NCBI RefSeq assembly: GCF_947494875.1
Contig: NZ_CANLWM010000002.1
Span: forward strand, 310,001 to 374,000
Length of the DNA: 64,000 bases
Reading direction: 5' to 3'
Source of the DNA: an uncultured Williamsia sp.
Lineage (GTDB): Bacteria; Actinomycetota; Actinomycetes; Mycobacteriales; Mycobacteriaceae
A program made the position numbers and the translations under genes. Of this stretch, positions 63,210 through 64,000 are shown piece after piece; the stretch's first letter is position 1; each line of letters opens with the position of its first letter. A model generated the notes under the pieces. It saw nothing but the letters and a program-made list of their open reading frames with translations, searched no databases and was not told where the DNA came from.

Positions 63210-63707
63210 GTGGGCGTGAGCACTCCGGCGACCGCCGCCCTGACCCGAGCAAGGGTGCCCTACACCGTTCACCGTTACCGTTCTGTGATGGTGAACGGAT
63301 CGTTCGGTGAGGAGGCGGTCGATCACCTCGGTGCGGCAATGGACGTCGCTGCCGAGCGGGTCTTCAAGACGCTGGTGGTCGCGGCACCCGGGGCCGGTCG
63401 GGCCGGGCTCGCGGTCGCCGTCGTGCCCGTCCCCCGGCGGATGGCCCCGAAGGCGGTGGCGGCGGCACTGGGCGTACCGCGGGTCGACATGGCCGAGGCC
63501 GCCGCGGTGACACGGGTGACGGGCTACGTCCTCGGAGGGGTCTCCCCCGTCGGCCAACGTCGTGCATTGCCGACGGTCGTCGACGCGTCGGCGACGGGCT
63601 ACGCGACGATCTTCTGCAGCGGCGGTCGGCGTGGGCTCGAGATCGAACTCTCCCCCGCCGACCTCGTCGCCGTCACCGACGCCGCCGTCGCCGACATCTG
63701 CGCCTGA
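63210..63707 (+). CDS. YbaK-type Cys-tRNA(Pro) deacylase
   Basis: A 165-residue editing enzyme of the YbaK/EbsC family. [13 protein letters not shown] carries the conserved Lys, and [21 protein letters not shown] is the family GGxSPxG motif. It removes Cys misacylated onto tRNA-Pro. GTG start at 63210 with GAAAGG; its promoter region overlaps that of sigH on the other strand. Confidence 0.9.
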   Translation: MGVSTPATAALTRARVPYTVHRYRSVMVNGSFGEEAVDHLGAAMDVAAERVFKTLVVAAPGAGRAGLAVAVVPVPRRMAPKAVAAALGVPRVDMAEAAAVTRVTGYVLGGVSPVGQRRALPTVVDASATGYATIFCSGGRRGLEIELSPADLVAVTDAAVADICA

Positions 63708-63734
63708 GCAGCCCAGAATCCGCCCCGGCGTCAC

Positions 63735-63910
63735 CCGTCGAGCGTGCCGAAAACCTCCGCCGAGCGTGCCGAAACCAACCGCCAAGCGGGCACATAGTCG
63801 TCGTCGACCGTGCGGTAGATCCCCTCGACCGTGCAGACAATCGCCGCCGAGCCGTTCGCACGGTCGACGCGTGCGGCGAGACTGCCGCTCGGCGGGGTGT
63901 TTCGGCCCAC
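63735..63910. repeat. Degenerate intergenic repeats (CGAGCGTGCCGAAA and relatives)
   Basis: CGAGCGTGCCGAAA occurs twice near 63743 and 63763. Further relatives include CGACCGTGCGG, CGACCGTGCAG, CGCTCGGCGG and GCCCACTCG (near 63906). The last matches the repeat in the 35.9-kb gap. About 200 bases without a gene. Confidence 0.55.
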
Positions 63911-63918
63911 TCGGTGGC

Positions 63919-64000
63919 TCAGAGGAGGGTCTGCTGCTCCGGCTTCTCCCCCACGGGTGCGAGGAGGTCGGGACCGTTGTTGGCGACGCGATTCACCAGG
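63919..64000 (-). CDS. Unidentified protein, C-terminal fragment (5' end off window)
   Basis: The last 26 codons of a gene that enters from the right edge: [20 protein letters not shown], then EQQTLL and a TGA stop. High GC at third positions supports a real coding frame. Too short to name. Confidence 0.5.
   Translation of the reverse strand, partial: LVNRVANNGPDLLAPVGEKPEQQTLL

Noticed and set aside
62945-63223. 92-codon minus-strand frame upstream of sigH in another frame
   Set aside because: Lies across the SigH promoter, lacks a ribosome site and has Pro/Ser/Arg shadow composition.

Overview
The window comes from a high-GC mycolic-acid actinomycete (order Mycobacteriales). It looks like Gordonia, Williamsia or Rhodococcus rather than Mycobacterium itself. 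The evidence is the strong GC bias, frequent GTG starts, paired WhiB7 and WhiB1, AdnAB, mycoredoxin, PdtaS, SigH with its thiol anti-sigma factor, and bL37. From about 13 kb to 63.7 kb the gene order follows the M. tuberculosis segment Rv3193c to Rv3223c closely, as recalled from family knowledge, with local insertions and losses. No phage, plasmid, transposase, rRNA or CRISPR array is visible.

Layout. 1-4.1 kb: a lipid-type cluster (thiolase-like protein, DUF7064-like protein, APH-type phosphotransferase) divergent from a TetR gene, with a perfect palindrome between them. 4.1-9.3 kb: a secreted glycoside hydrolase, then a permease, universal stress protein, S51 peptidase and macrodomain run. 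9.4-11.5 kb: three tandem AIM24-family genes. 11.5-13 kb: a VOC protein, an EamA transporter and initiator tRNA-fMet. 13-21.8 kb: UPF0182 membrane protein, PPA1309-like protein, PDZ-Lon protease, DUF2342 zincin-like protein, Rv3196-like Cys-rich protein and ABC1 kinase. 21.8-28.3 kb: WhiB7 with its attenuator leader, UvrD2, mycoredoxin, NudC, acyltransferase, K+ channel and a DoxX-like protein. 28.2-35 kb: adnB and adnA. 36-42.3 kb: a nitrite-assimilation operon (narK-type transporter, nirB, nirD, nnaR-like regulator, sirohydrochlorin chelatase) inserted into the conserved backbone.

42.5-56.7 kb: glycine-rich secreted protein, PNPOx-like protein, TIGR02569 protein, DHA2 MFS pump, MoeZ, DUF3152 protein, alpha/beta hydrolase, TetR, DUF3107 protein, ferritin-like protein, RhlE helicase, beta-propeller-like anchored protein, orphan ParA and histidine phosphatase. 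56.8-64 kb: small membrane protein, hydrolase, lipid kinase, WhiB1, PdtaS, biotinyl/lipoyl carrier, bL37, anti-sigma factor, SigH, YbaK deacylase and the tail of an unidentified gene.

The clearest functional themes are stress and antibiotic response control (WhiB7 attenuation, a SigH/anti-sigma loop with a probable long SigH isoform, WhiB1 with CRP-like sites, PdtaS, mycoredoxin), double-strand-break repair (AdnAB, UvrD2), and nitrite assimilation with its own siroheme chelatase. No wholly new defence or mobile system was found. The most rewarding items are the regulatory architectures at whiB7, sigH and whiB1, and several conserved but poorly understood proteins.
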